Assembly (NCBI GenBank): GCA_947561715.1
Contig: OX387203.1
Span: 17,670,001 to 17,734,000 of the forward strand
Direction: 5' to 3'
Source of the DNA: Ascidia mentula
Lineage: Eukaryota; Chordata; Ascidiacea; Phlebobranchia; Ascidiidae
Length of the DNA: 64,000 nt
Shown piece after piece: positions 12,243-25,674 of this stretch. A program made the translations under genes and the position numbers. The notes beneath the pieces were generated by a model, which saw only the letters and a program-made list of their open reading frames with translations, was not told where the DNA came from and searched no databases. Within the stretch, counting starts at the first letter, position 1. Every line of letters begins with the position of its first letter.

Positions 12243-14749
12243 TAAAAAACTAAAAGACATACGTCAATTTGGTTTACACTGCTCGTTTTGTACTGGCATC
12301 TAGTATTTGTGTGCAAAATTTCAAGTCGCTTGATACAAAAATGTTCAAATCACAGGCGGACAACTCTCAAAATTACTTAATTCCGCCCAACCTTAGCCAC
12401 CATAGTTCCAAACATGCATTTTCGTTCGCGAATAAAAAACTAAAAGACATACGCCAATTTGGATTACACTGCTCGTTTTGTACTGGCATCTAGTATTTGT
12501 GTGCAAAATTTCAAGTCGCTTGATACAAAAATGTTCAAATCACAGGCGGACAACTCTCAAATTTATTTAATTCCGCCCTACCTTAATAGCCACCATAGTT
12601 CCAAACATGCCTTTTCGTTTGCAAATAAAAAACTAAAAAACATAGGCAAATTTGGTTTACACTGCTCGTTTTGTACTGGCATCTAGTATTTGTGTGCAAA
12701 ATTTCAAGTCGCTTGATACAAAAATGTTCAAATCACAGGCGGACAACTCTCAAAATTACTTAATTCCGCCCAACCTTAGCCACCGTAGTTCCAAACATGC
12801 ATTTTCGTTCGCGAATAAAAAACTAAAAGACATACGTCAATTTGGTTTACACTGCTCGTTTTGTACTGGCATCTAGTATTTGTGTGCAAAATTTCAAGTC
12901 GCTTGATACAAAAATGTTCAAATCACAGGCGGACAACTCTAAAAATTACTTAATTCCGCCGAAACTTAGCCACCATAGTTCCAAACATGCGTTTTCGTTC
13001 GCGAATAAAAAACTAAAAGACATACGTCAATTTGGTTTACACTGCTCGTTTTGTACTGGCATCTAGTATTTGTGTGCGAAATTTCAAGTCGCTTGATACA
13101 AAAAAGTTCAAATCACAGGCGGACAACTCTCAAATTTATTTAATTCCGCCCTACCTTAATAGCCACCATAGTTCCAAACATGCCTTTTCGTTCGCGAATA
13201 AAAAGGAAAAAGACATACGCCAATTTGGTTTGCTCTGCTCGTTTTGTACTGGCATCTAGTATTTGTGTGCAAAATTTCAAGTCGCTTGATGCAAAAATGT
13301 TCAAATCACAGGCGGACAACTCTCAAAAGTACTAAATTCCGCCGAACCTTAGCCACCATAGTTCCAAACATGCCTTTTCGTTCGCGAATAAAAAACTAAA
13401 AGACATACGTCAATTTGGTTTACACTGCTCGTTTTGTACTGGCATCTAGTATTTGTGTGCAAAATTTCAAGTCGCTTGATACAAAAATGTTCAAATCACA
13501 GGCGGACAACTCTCAAATTTATTTAATTCCGCCCTACCTTAATAGCCACCATAGTGTCAAACATGTGTTTTCGTTCACTAACAAAAAACAAAAAGACATT
13601 CGCCAATTTGGTTTGCTCTGCTCGTTTTGTACTGGCATCTAGTATTTGTGTGCAAAATTTCAAGTTGCTTGATACAAAAATGTTCAAAACACAGGCGGAC
13701 AACTCCAAAAATTACTTAATTCCGCCAAACCTTAGCCACCATAGTTCCAAACATGCGTTTTCGTTCGCGAATAAAAAACTAAAAGACATACGTCAATTTG
13801 GTTTACACTGCTCGTTTTGTACTGGCATCTAGTATTTGTGTGCAAAATTTCAAGTCGCTTGATAAAAAATGTTCAAATCACAGGCGGACAACTCTTAAAT
13901 TTATTTAATTCCGCCCTACCTTAATAGCCACCATAGTGTCAAACATGTGTTTTCGTTCACTAACAAAAAACAAAAAGACATACGCCAATTTGGTTTTCTC
14001 TGCTCGTTTTGTACTGGCATCTAGTATTTGTGTGCAAAATTTCAAGTTGCTTGATACAAAAATGTTCAAATCACAGGCGGACAACTCTAAAAATTACTTA
14101 ATTCCGCCAAACCTTAGCCACCATAGTTCCAAACATGCGTTTTCGTTCGCGAATAAAAAACTAAAAGACATACGTCAATTTGGTTTACACTGCTCGTTTT
14201 GTACTGGCATCTAGTATTTGTGTGCAAAATTTCAAGTCGCTTGATAAAAAATGTTCAAATCACAGGCGGACAACTCTTAAATTTATTTAATTCCGCCCTA
14301 CCTTAATAGCCACCATAGTGTCAAACATGTGTTTTCGTTCACTAACAAAAAACTAAAAGACATACGTCAATTTGGTTTGCTCTGCTCGTTTTGTACTGGC
14401 ATCTAGTATTTGTGTGCAAAATTTCAAGTCGCTTGATACAAAAATGTTCAAATCACAGGCGGACAACTCTCAAAATTACTTAATTCCGCCCAACCTTAGC
14501 CACCGTAGTTCCAAACATGCATTTTCGTTCGCGAATAAAAAGGTAAAGGACATACGCCAATTTGGTTTACACTGCTCGTTTTGTACTGGCATCTAGTATT
14601 TGTGTGCAAAATTTCAAGTCGCTTGATACAAAAATGTTCAAATCACTGGCGGACAACTCTCAAAATTACTTAATTCCGCCCAACCTTAGCCACCATAGTG
14701 TCAAACATGCATTTTCGTTCGCGAATAAAAAAACTAAAAGACATACGCC

Positions 14750-17700
14750 AATTTGGTTTACACTGCTCGTTTTGTACTGGCATCTAGTATTTGTGTGCAA
14801 AATTTCAAGTCGCTTGATACAAAAATGTTCAAATCACAGGCGGACAACTCTCAAAATTACTTAATTCCGCCCAACTTTAGCCACCGTAGTTCCAAACATG
14901 CATTTTCGTTCGCGAATAAAAAGGTAAAGGACATACGCCAATTTGGTTTACACTGCTCTTTTTGCAATGGCATCTAGTATTTGTGTGCAAAATTTCAAGT
15001 CGCTTGATACAAAAATGTTTAAATCACAGGCGGACAACTCTCAAAATTACTTAATTCCGCCGAACCTTAGCCACCATAGTTCCAAACATGCGTTTTCGAT
15101 CGCGAAAAAAAAATAAAAGATATACGCCAATTTGGTTTACACTGCTCGTTTTGTACTGGCATCTAGTATTTGTGTGCAAAATTTCAAGTCGCTTGATACA
15201 AAAATGTTCAAATCACAGGCGGACAACTCTAAAATTTATTTAATTCCGCCCTACCTTAATAGCCACCATAGTGTCAAGCATGTGTTTTCGTTCACTAACA
15301 AAAAACTAAAAGATATACGCCAATTTGGTTTCCACTGCTCGATTTGTACTGGCATCTAGTATTTGTGTGCAAAATATCAAGTCGCTTGACACAAAAATGT
15401 TCAAATCACAGGCGGACAACTTTCAAATTTACTTAATTCCGCCAAACCTTAGCCACCATAGTTCCAAACATGCGTTTTTGTGCACTAACAAAAAACTAAA
15501 AGTTATACGCAAATTTGGTTTGCTCTGCTCGTTTTGTACTGGCATCTAGTATTTGTGTGCAAAGTATCAAGTCGCTTGATACAAAAATGTTAGAATCACT
15601 GGCGGACAACTCTCAAATTTATTTAATTCCGCCCTACCTTATTAGCCACCATAGTGTCAAACATGTGTTTTCGTTCACTAACAAAAAACTAAAAGACATA
15701 CGCCAATTTGGTTTGCTCTGCTCGTTTTGTACTGGCATCTAGTATTTGTGTGCAAAATTTCACGTCGCTTGATACAAAAATGTTCAAATCACAGGCGGAC
15801 AACTCTCAAATTTATTTAATTCCGCCCTACCTTAATAGCCACCATAGTGTCAAACATGTGTTTTCGTTCACTAACAAAAAACTAAAAGATATACGCCAAT
15901 TTGGTTTCCACTGCTCGATTTGTACTGGCATCTAGTATTTGTGTGCAAAATATCAAGTCGCTTGATACAAAAATGTTAGATCACTGGCGGACAACTCTCA
16001 AATTTATTTAATTCCGCCCTACCTTAATAGCCACCATAGTGTCAAACATGTGTTTTCGTTCACTAACAAAAAACTAAAAGATATACGCCAATTTGGTTTC
16101 CACTGCTCGATTTGTACTGGCATCTAGTATTTGTGTGCAAAATATCAAGTCGCTTGATACAAAAATGTTAGAATCACTGGCGGACAACTCTCAAATTTAT
16201 TTAATTCCGCCCTACCTTAATAGCCACCATAGTGTCAAACATGTGTTTTCGTTCACTAACAAAAAACCAAAAGACATACGCCAATTTGGTTTGCTCTGCT
16301 CGTTTTGTACTGGCATCTAGTATTTGTGTGCAAAATTTCACGTCGCTTGATGCAAAAATGTTCAAATCACAGGCGGACAACTCTCAAATTTATTTAATTC
16401 CGCCCTACCTTAATAGCCACCATAGTGTCAAACATGTGTTTTCGTTCACTAACAAAAAACTAAAAGACATACGTCAATTTGGTTTACACTGCTCGTTTTG
16501 CAATGGCATCTAGTATTTGTGTGCAAAATTTCAAGTCGCTTGATACAAAAATGTTTAAATCACAGGCGGACAACTCTCAAAATTACTTAATTCCGCCGAA
16601 CCTTAGCCACCATAGTTCCAAACATGCGTTTTCGTTCGCGAATAAAAAACTAAAAGATATACGCCAATTTGGTTTGCTCTGCTCGTTTTGTACTGGCATC
16701 TAGTATTTGTGTGCAAAATATCAAGTCGCTTGATACAAAAATGTTCAAATCACAGGCGGACAACTCTAAAATTTATTTAATTCCGCCCTACCTTAATAGC
16801 CACCATAGTGTCAAACATGCATTTTCGTTCGCGAATAAAAAAACTAAAAGACATACGCCAATTTGGTTTACACTGCTCGTTTTGTACTGGCATCTAGTAT
16901 TTGTGTGCAAAATTTCAAGTCGCTTGATACAAAAATGTTCAAATCACAGGCGGACAACTCTCAAAATTACTTAATTCCGCCCAACCTTAGCCACCGTAGT
17001 TCCAAACATGCATTTTCGTTCGCGAATAAAAAGGTAAAGGACATACGCCAATTTGGTTTACACTGCTCTTTTTGCAATGGCATCTAGTATTTGTGTGCAA
17101 AATTTCAAGTCGCTTGATACAAAAATGTTTAAATCACAGGCGGACAACTCTCAAAATTACTTAATTCCGCCGAACCTTAGCCACCATAGTTCCAAACATG
17201 CGTTTTCGATCGCGAAAAAAAAATAAAAGATATACGCCAATTTGGTTTGCACTGCTCGTTTTGTACTGGCATCTAGTATTTGTGTGCAAAATTTCAAGTC
17301 GCTTGATACAAAAATGTTCAAATCACAGGCGGACAACTCTAAAATTTATTTAATTCCGCCCTACCTTAATAGCCACCATAGTGTCAAGCATGTGTTTTCG
17401 TTCACTAACAAAAAACTAAAAGATATACGCCAATTTGGTTTCCACTGCTCGATTTGTACTGGCATCTAGTATTTGTGTGCAAAATATCAAGTCGCTTGAC
17501 ACAAAAATGTTCAAATCACAGGCGGACAACTTTCAAATTTACTTAATTCCGCCAAACCTTAGCCACCATAGTTCCAAACATGCGTTTTTGTGCACTAACA
17601 AAAAACTAAAAGATATACGCCAATTTGGTTTGCTCTGCTCGTTTTGTACTGGCATCTAGTATTTGTGTGCAAAATATCAAGTCGCTTGATACAAAAATGT

Positions 17701-19090
17701 TCAAATCACAGGCGGACAACTCTAAAATTTATTTAATTCCGCCCTACCTTAATAGCCACCATAGTGTCAAACATGTGTTTTCGTTCACTAACAAAAAACT
17801 AAAAGATATACGCCAATTTGGTTTACACTGCTCGATTTGTACTGGCATCTAGTATTTGTGTGCAAAATATCAAGTCGCTTGATACAAAAATGTTAGAATC
17901 ACTGGCGGACAACTCTCAAATTTATTTAATTCCGCCCTACCTTAATAGCCACCATAGTGTCAAACATGTGTTTTCGTTCACTAACAAAAAACTAAAAGAC
18001 ATACGCCAATTTGGTTTGCTCTGCTCGTTTTGTACTGGCATCTAGTATTTGTGTGCAAAATTTCACGTCGCTTGATACAAAAATGTTCAAATCACAGGCG
18101 GACAACTCTCAAATTTATTTAATTCCGCCCTACCTTAATAGCCACCATAGTGTCAAACATGTGTTTTCGTTCACTAACAAAAAACTAAAAGATATACGCC
18201 AATTTGGTTTCCACTGCTCGATTTGTACTGGCATCTAGTATTTGTGTGCAAAATATCAAGTCGCTTGATACAAAAATGTTAGATCACTGGCGGACAACTC
18301 TCAAATTTATTTAATTCCGCCCTACCTTAATAGCCACCATAGTGTCAAACATGTGTTTTCGTTCACTAACAAAAAACCAAAAGACATACGCCAATTTGGT
18401 TTGCTCTGCTCGTTTTGTACTGGCATCTAGTATTTGTGTGCAAAATTTCACGTCGCTTGATGCAAAAATGTTCAAATCACAGGCGGACAACTCTCAAATT
18501 TATTTAATTCCGCCCGACCTTAATAGCCACCATAGTGTCAAACATGTGTTTTCGTTCACTAACAAAAAACTAAAAGACATACGTCAATTTGGTTTACACT
18601 GCTCGTTTTGCAATGGCATCTAGTATTTGTGTGCAAAATTTCAAGTCGCTTGATACAAAAATGTTTAAATCACAGGCGGACAACTCTCAAAATTACTTAA
18701 TTCCGCCGAACCTTAGCCACCATAGTTCCAAACATGCGTTTTCGTTCGCGAAAAAAAAACTAAAAGATATACGCCAATTTGGTTTACTCTGCTCGTTTTG
18801 TACTGGCATCTAGTATTTGTGTGCAAAATATCAAGTCGCTTGATACAAAAATGTTCAAATCACAGGCGGACAACTCTAAAATTTATTTAATTCCGCCCTA
18901 CCTTAATAGCCACCATAGTGTCAAACATGTGTTTTCGTTCACTAACAAAAAACTAAAAGATATACGCCAATTTGGTTTCCACTGCTCGATTTGTACTGGC
19001 ATCTAGTATTTGTGTGCAAAATATCAAGTCGCTTGATACAAAACTGTTCAAATCACAGGCGGACAACTTTCAAATTTACTTAATTCCGCC
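14750..19090 (+). repeat. Type B higher-order repeat, about 11-mer, 2110-bp offset
   Basis: Monomers near 14753-15640 return near 16863-17750, and those near 16232-16900 return near 18342-19010, both at 2110 bp. Between them the offset is 2303 bp, as for the 1-bp-short monomer at 15975 and 18278. The two copies therefore differ by one 193-bp monomer gained and one lost. The rare marker 'cgatcgcgaaaaaaa' is shared at about 15097 and 17207. Confidence 0.75.
16143..16159 (+). other. Extended dyad variant (TATCAAG-TCG-CTTGATA)
   Basis: In monomers reading 'aaatatcaag' the dyad grows to 7-bp arms around TCG, a perfect 17-bp inverted repeat. Other subfamilies have 5-bp ('aatttcaag', 'aatctcaag'), 6-bp ('aacatcaag') or 4-bp ('aataacaag') arms. 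The right arm is nearly constant. Confidence 0.6.
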
Positions 19091-22000
19091 AAACCTTAGC
19101 CACCATAGTTCCAAACATGCGTTTTTGTTCACTAACAAAAAACTAAAAGATATACGCCAATTTGGTTTGCTCTGCTCGTTTTGTACTGGCATCTAGTATT
19201 TGTGTGCAAAATATCAAGTCGCTTGATACAAAAATGTTCAAATCACAGGCGGACAACTCTCAAATTTATTTAATTCTGCCCTACCTTAATAGCCACCATA
19301 GTGTCAAACATGTGTTTTCGTTCACTAACAAAAAACTAAAAGATATACGCCAATTTGGTTTCCACTGCTCGATTTGTACTGGAATCTAGTATTTGTGTGC
19401 AAAATATCAAGTCGCTTGATACAAAAATGTTAAAATCACTGACGGACAACTCTCAAATTTATTTAATTCCGCCCTACCTTAATAGCCACCATAGTGTCAA
19501 ACATGTGTTTTCGTTCACTAACAAAAAACTAAAAGATATACGCCAATTTGGTTTCCACTGCTCGATTTGTACTGGCATCTAGTATTTGTGTGCAAAATTT
19601 CAAGTCGCTTGATACAAAAATGTTCAAATCACAGGCGGACAACTCTCAAATTTATTTAATTCCGCCCTACCTTAATAGCCACCATAGTGTCAAACATGTG
19701 TTTTCGTTCACTAACAAAAAACTAAAAGGTATACGCCAATTTGGTTTCCACTGCTCGATTTGTACTGGCATCTAGTATTTGTGTGCAAAATATCAAGTCG
19801 CTTGATACAAAAATGTTAGAATCACTGGCGGACAACTCTCAAATTTATTTAATTCCGCACTACCTTAATAGCCACCATAGTGTCAAACATGTGTTTTCGT
19901 TCACTAACAAAAAACTAAAAGACATACGCCAATTTGGTTTGCTCTGCTCGTTTTGTACTGGCATCTAGTATTTGTGTGCAAAATTTCACGTCGCTTGATG
20001 CAAAAATGTTCAAATCACAGGAGGACAACTCTCAAATTTATTTAATTCCGCCCTACCTTAATAGCCACCATAGTGTCAAACATGTGTTTTCGTTCACTAA
20101 CAAAAAACTAAAAGATATACGCCAATTTGGTTTACACTGCTCGATTTGTACTGGCATCTAGTATTTGTGTGCAAAATATCAAGTTGCTTGATACAAAAAT
20201 GTTCAAATCACAGGCGGACAACTTTCAAATTTACTTAATTCCGCCAAACCTTAGCCACAATAGTTCCAAACATGCCTTTTCGTTCGCGAATAAAAAACTA
20301 AAAGACATACGCCAATTTGGTTTATACTGCTCGTTTTGTACTGGCATCTAGTATTTGTGTGCAAAATTTCAAGTCGCTTGATACAAAAATGTTCAAATCA
20401 CAGGCGGACAACTTTCAAATTTACTTAATTCCGCCAAACCTTAGCCACAATTGTTCCAAACATGCGTTTTCGTTCGCGAATAACAAACTAAAAGACATAC
20501 GTCAATTTGGTTTACACTGCTCGTTTTGTACTGGCATCTAGTATTTGTGTGCAAAATATCAAGTCGCTTGATACAAAAATGTTTAAATCACAGGCGGACA
20601 ACTCTCAAATTTATTTAATTCCGCCCTACCTTAATAGCCACCATAGTGTCAAACATGTGTTTTCGTTCACTAACAAAAAACTAAAAGACATACGTCAATT
20701 TGGTTTGCTCTGTTCGTTTTGTACTGGCATCTATTGTTTGTGTGCAAAATTTCAAGTCGCTTGATGCAAAAATGTTCAAATCACAGGCGGACAACTCTCA
20801 AATTTATTTAATCCCGCCCAACCTTAATAGCCATCATAGTTCCAAACATGCCTTTTCGTTCGCAAATAAAAAATTAAAGGACATACGCGAATTTGGTTTA
20901 CACTGCTCGTTTTGTACTGCAATCTAGTAATTGTGTACAAAATTTTAAGTCGCTTGATACAAAAATGTTCAAATCACAGGCGGACAACTCTCAAAATTAC
21001 TTAATTCCGCCCAACCTTAGCCACCATAGTTCCAAACATGCCTTTTCGTTCGCGAATAAAAAACTAAAAGACATACGCCAATTTGGTTTACACTGCTCGT
21101 TTTGTACTGGCATCTAGTATTTGTGTGCAAAATTTCAAGTTGCTTGATACAAAAATGTTCAAATCACAGGCGGACAACTCTCAAAATTACTTAATTCCGC
21201 CCAACCTTAGCCACCATAGTTCCAAACATGCATTTTCGTTCGCGAATAAAAAGGTAAAAGACATACGCCAATTTGGTTTACACTGCTCGATTTGTACTGG
21301 CATCTAGTATTTGTGTGCAAAATTTCAAGTCGTTTGATACAAAAATGTTTAAATCACAGTCGGACAACTCTCAAAATTACTGAATTCCGCCGAACCTTAG
21401 CCACCATAGTTCCAAACATGCGTTTTCGTTCGCGAATAAAAAACTATAAGACATACGTCAATTTGGTTTACACTGCTCGTTTTGTGCTGGCATCTAGTAT
21501 TTGTGTGCAAAATATCAAGTCGCTTGATACAAAAATGTTCAAATCACAGGCGGACAACTCTCAAATTTATTTAATTCCGCCCTACCTTAATAGCCACCAT
21601 AGTGTCAAACATGTGTTTTCGTTCACTAACAAAAAACTAAAAGACATACGCCAGTTTGGTTTACACTGCTCGTTTTGTAGTGGCATCTAGTATTTGTGTG
21701 CAAAATTTTAAGTCGCTTGATACAAAAATGTTCAAATCACAGGCGGACAACTCTCAAATTTATTTAATCCCGCCCAACCTTAATAGCCACCATAGTCCCA
21801 AACATGCCTTTTCGTTCGCGAATAAAAAACTAAAAAACATAGGCAAATTTGGTTTATACTGCTCGTTTTGCACTGGCATCTAGTATTTGTGTGCAAAATT
21901 TCAAGTCGCTTGATACAAAAATGTTTAAATCACAGGCGGACAACTCTCAAATTTATTTAATTCCGCCCTACCTTAATAGCCACCATAGTGTCAAACATGT

Positions 22001-25000
22001 GTTTTCATTCACTAACAAAAAACCAAAAGATATACGCCAATTTGGTTTCCACTGCTTGATTAGTACTGGCATCTGGTATTTGTGTGCAAAATATCACGTC
22101 GCTTGATACAAAAATGTTCAAATCACAGGCGGACAACTTTCAAATTTACTTAATTCCGCCAAACCTTAGCCACCATAGTTCCAAACATGCCTTTTCGTTC
22201 GCGAACAAAAAACTAAAAGACATACGCCAATTTGGTTTATACTGCTCGTTTTGTACTGGCATCTAGTATTTGTGTGCAAAATTTCAAGTCGCTTGATACA
22301 AAAATGTTCAAATCACAGGCGGACAACTCTCAAATTTATTTAATTCCGCCCTACCTTAATAGCCACCATAGTGTCAAACATGTGCTTTCGTTCACTAACA
22401 AAAAACTAAAAGATATACGTCAATTTGGTTTTCTCTGCTCGTTTTGTACTGGCATCTAGTATTTGTGTGCAAAATTTCAAGACGCTTGATGCAAAAATGT
22501 TCAAATCACAGGCGGACAACTCTCAAATTTATTTAATCCCGCCCAACCTTTATAGCCACCATAGTTCCGAACATGTCTTTTCGTTCGCGAATAAAAAATT
22601 AAAGGACATACGCCAATTTCGTTTACACTGCTCGTTTTGTACTGCAATCTAGTAATTGTGTACTAAATTTCAAGTCGCTTGATACAAAAATGTTCAAATC
22701 ACAGGCGGACAACTCTCAAATTTTTTAATTCCGCCCTACCTTAATAGCCACCATAGTGTCAAACATGTGCTTTCGTTCACTAACAAAAAACTAAAAGATA
22801 TACGTCAATTTGGTTTTCTCTGCTCGTTTTGTACTGGCATCTAGTATTTGTGTGCAAAATTTCAAGACGCTTGATGCAAAAATGTTCAAATCACAGGCGG
22901 ACAACTCTCAAATTTATGTAATCCCGCCCAACCTTTATAGCCACCATAGTTCCGAACATGTCTTTTCGTTCGCGAATAAAAAATTAAAGGACATACGCCA
23001 ATTTGGTTTACACTGCTCGTTTTGTACTGCAATCTAGTAATTGTGTACTAAATTTCAAGTCGCTTGATACAAAAATGTTCAAATCACAGGCAGACAACTC
23101 TCAAAATTACTTAATTCCGCCCACCTTAGCCACCGTAGTGTCAAACATGCATTTTCGTTCGCGAATAAAAAACTAAAAAACATAGGCAAATTTGGTTTAC
23201 ACTGCTCGTTTTGTACTGGCATCTAGTATTTGTGTGCAAAATTTCAAGTCGCTTGATACAAAAATGTTCAAATCACAGGCGGACAACTCTCAAATTTACT
23301 TAATTCCGCCCACCTTAGCCACCGTAGTTTCAAACATGCATTTTCGTTCGCGAATAAAAAACTAAAAGACATACGCCAATTTGGTTTACACTGCTCGTTT
23401 TGTACTGCAATCTAGTAATTGTGTACAAAATTTCAAGTCACTTGATACAAAAATGTTCAAATCACAGGCGGACAACTCTCAAAATTACTTAATTCCGCCC
23501 AACCTTAATAGCCACCATAGTGTCAAACATGCATTTTCGTTCGCGAATAAAAAACTAAAAGACATACGCCAATTTGGTTTACACTGCTCGATTTGTACTG
23601 GCATCTAGTATTTGTGTGCAAAATTTCAAGTCGCTTGATGCAAAAATGTTCAAATCACAGGCGGACAACTCTCAAAAGTACTGAATTCCGCCGAACCTTA
23701 GCCACCATAGTTCCAAACATGCCTTTTCGTTCGCGAATAAAAAACTAAAAGACACACGTCAATTTAGTTTACACTGCTCGTTTTGTACTGGCATCTAGCA
23801 TTTGTGTGCAAATTCTCAAGTCGCTTGATACAAAAATGTTCAAATCACAGGCGGACAACTCTCAGATTTATTTAATTCCGCCCTACCTTAATAGCCACCA
23901 TAGTTCCAAACATGCCTTTTCGTTCGCGAATAAAAAACTAAAAAACATAGGCAAATTTGGTTTTCACTGCTCGTTTTATACTGGCATCTAATATTTGTGT
24001 GCAAAATTTCAAGTTGCTTGATACAAAAATGTTCAAATCACAGGCGGACAACTCTCAAATTTATTTAATTCCGCCCTACCTTAATAGCCACCATAGTTCC
24101 AAACATGCATTTTCGTTCTCGAATAAAAAACTAAAAAACATAGGCAAATTTGGTTTACACTGCTCGTTTTGTACTGGCATGTAGTATTTGTGTGCAAAAT
24201 TTCAAGTCGCTTGATGCAAAAATGATCAAATCACAGGCGGACAACTCTCAAATTTATTTAATTCCGCCCTACCTTAATAGCCACCATAGTGTCAAACATG
24301 TGTTTTCGTTCACTAACAAAAAACAAAAAGATATACGTCAATTTGGTTTCCTCTGCTCGTTTTGTACTGGCATCTAGTATTTGTGTGCAAAATTTCAAGT
24401 CGCTTGATGCAAAAATGTTCAAATCACAGGCGGACAACTCTCAAAATTACTTAATTCCGCCCAACCTTAGCCACCATAGTTCCAAACATGCATTTTCGTT
24501 CGCGAATAAAAAACTAAATGACATACGCCAATTTGGATTACACTGCTCGTTTTGTACTGGCATCTAGTATTTGTGTGCAAAATTTCAAGTCGCTTGATAC
24601 AAAAATGTTCAAATCACAGGCGGACAAGTCTAAAAATTACTTAATTCCGCCAAACCTTAGCCACCATAGTTCCAAACATGCGTTTTCGTTCGCGAATAAA
24701 AAACTAAAAGACATACGTCAATTTGGTTTACACTGCTCGTTTTGTACTGGCATCTAGTATTTGTGTGCAAAATTTCAAGTCGTTTGATAAAAAATGTTCA
24801 AATCACAGGCGGACAACTCTTAAATTTATTTAATTCCGCCCTACCTTAATAGCCACCATAGTGTCAAACATGTGTTTTCGTTCACTAACAAAAAACTAAA
24901 AGATATACGCCAATTTGGTTTGCTCTGCTCGTTTTGTACTGGCATCTAGTATTTGTGTGCGAAATTTCAAGTCGCTTGATACAAAAATGTTCAAATCACA

Positions 25001-25674
25001 GGCGGACAACTCTCAAAATTACTTAATTGCGCCCAACCTTAGCCACCGTAGTTCCAAACATGCATTTTCGTTCGCGAATAAAAAGGTAAAGGACATACGC
25101 CAATTTGGTTTACACTGCTCGTTTTGTACTGGCATCTAGTATTTGTGTGCAAAATTTCAAGTCGCTTGATACAAAAATGTTCAAATCACAGGCGGACAAC
25201 TCTCAAAATTACTTAATTCCGCCCAACCTTAGCCACCATAGTGTCAAACATGCATTTTCGTTCGCGAATAAAAGACTAAAAGACATACGCCAATTTGGTT
25301 TACACTGCTCGTTTTGTACTGGCATCTAGTATTTGTGTGCAAAATTTCAAGTCGCTTGATACAAAAATGTTCAAATCACAGGCGGACAACTCTCAAAATT
25401 ACTTAATTCCGCCCTACCTTAGCCACCGTAGTTCCAAACATGCATTTTCGTTCGCGAATAAAAAACTAAAAGACATACGTCAATTTGGTTTACACTGCTC
25501 GTTTTGTACTGGCATCTAGTATTTGTGTGCAAAATTTCAAGTCGCTTGATACAAAAATGTTCAAATCACAGGCGGACAACTCTAAAAATTACTTAATTCC
25601 GCCGAAACTTAGCCACCATAGTTCCAAACATGCGTTTTCGTTCGCGAATAAAAAACTAAAAGACATACGTCAAT

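Larger units (their letters stand above)
10441..13500 (+). repeat. Satellite array, type B, mixed 190/193-bp monomers
   Basis: Type B monomers here come in two length classes. The 190-bp form reads 'accttagccacc' and the 193-bp form 'accttaatagccacc', a 3-bp difference. The 193-bp class is usually linked to 'caaatttatttaatt' and the 190-bp class to 'caaaattacttaatt'. Length classes are interspersed. Some 193-bp monomers have 'aaaaaagttc' in place of 'aaaaatgttc'. Nothing other than satellite is seen. Confidence 0.95.
13500..24900 (+). repeat. Satellite array, type B rich in 'ttcactaaca' monomers
   Basis: Most 193-bp monomers here carry a linked block, 'gtgtcaaacatgtg' plus 'ttcactaacaaaa', instead of 'ttccaaacatgc' plus 'ttcgcgaataaaa'. 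Sequence between the TAG and the first dyad is unusually variable ('aaatttcaag', 'aaatatcaag', 'aaatttcacg'). A 'gttagaatcactgg' variant and a 1-bp shorter form, 'gttagatcactgg', occur at 15975 and 18278. Several monomers have single-base indels, for example 'gataaaaaatg' at 13861 and 14243. No other sequence interrupts the array. Confidence 0.95.

Noticed and set aside
12231-12247. CENP-B box
   Set aside because: 'ttcgttcgcgaata' shares the TTCG start but lacks the required A and CGGG positions in every variant inspected.
13523-13708. Minus-strand 61-codon frame in satellite
   Set aside because: It is an isolated product of one monomer's substitutions and is not kept in neighbours.
14562-14864. 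Longer frames of about 100 codons spanning two monomers
   Set aside because: They arise from a single extra A in an A run, or from 1-bp deletions that join two frames. They share no conserved protein beyond the satellite frame.
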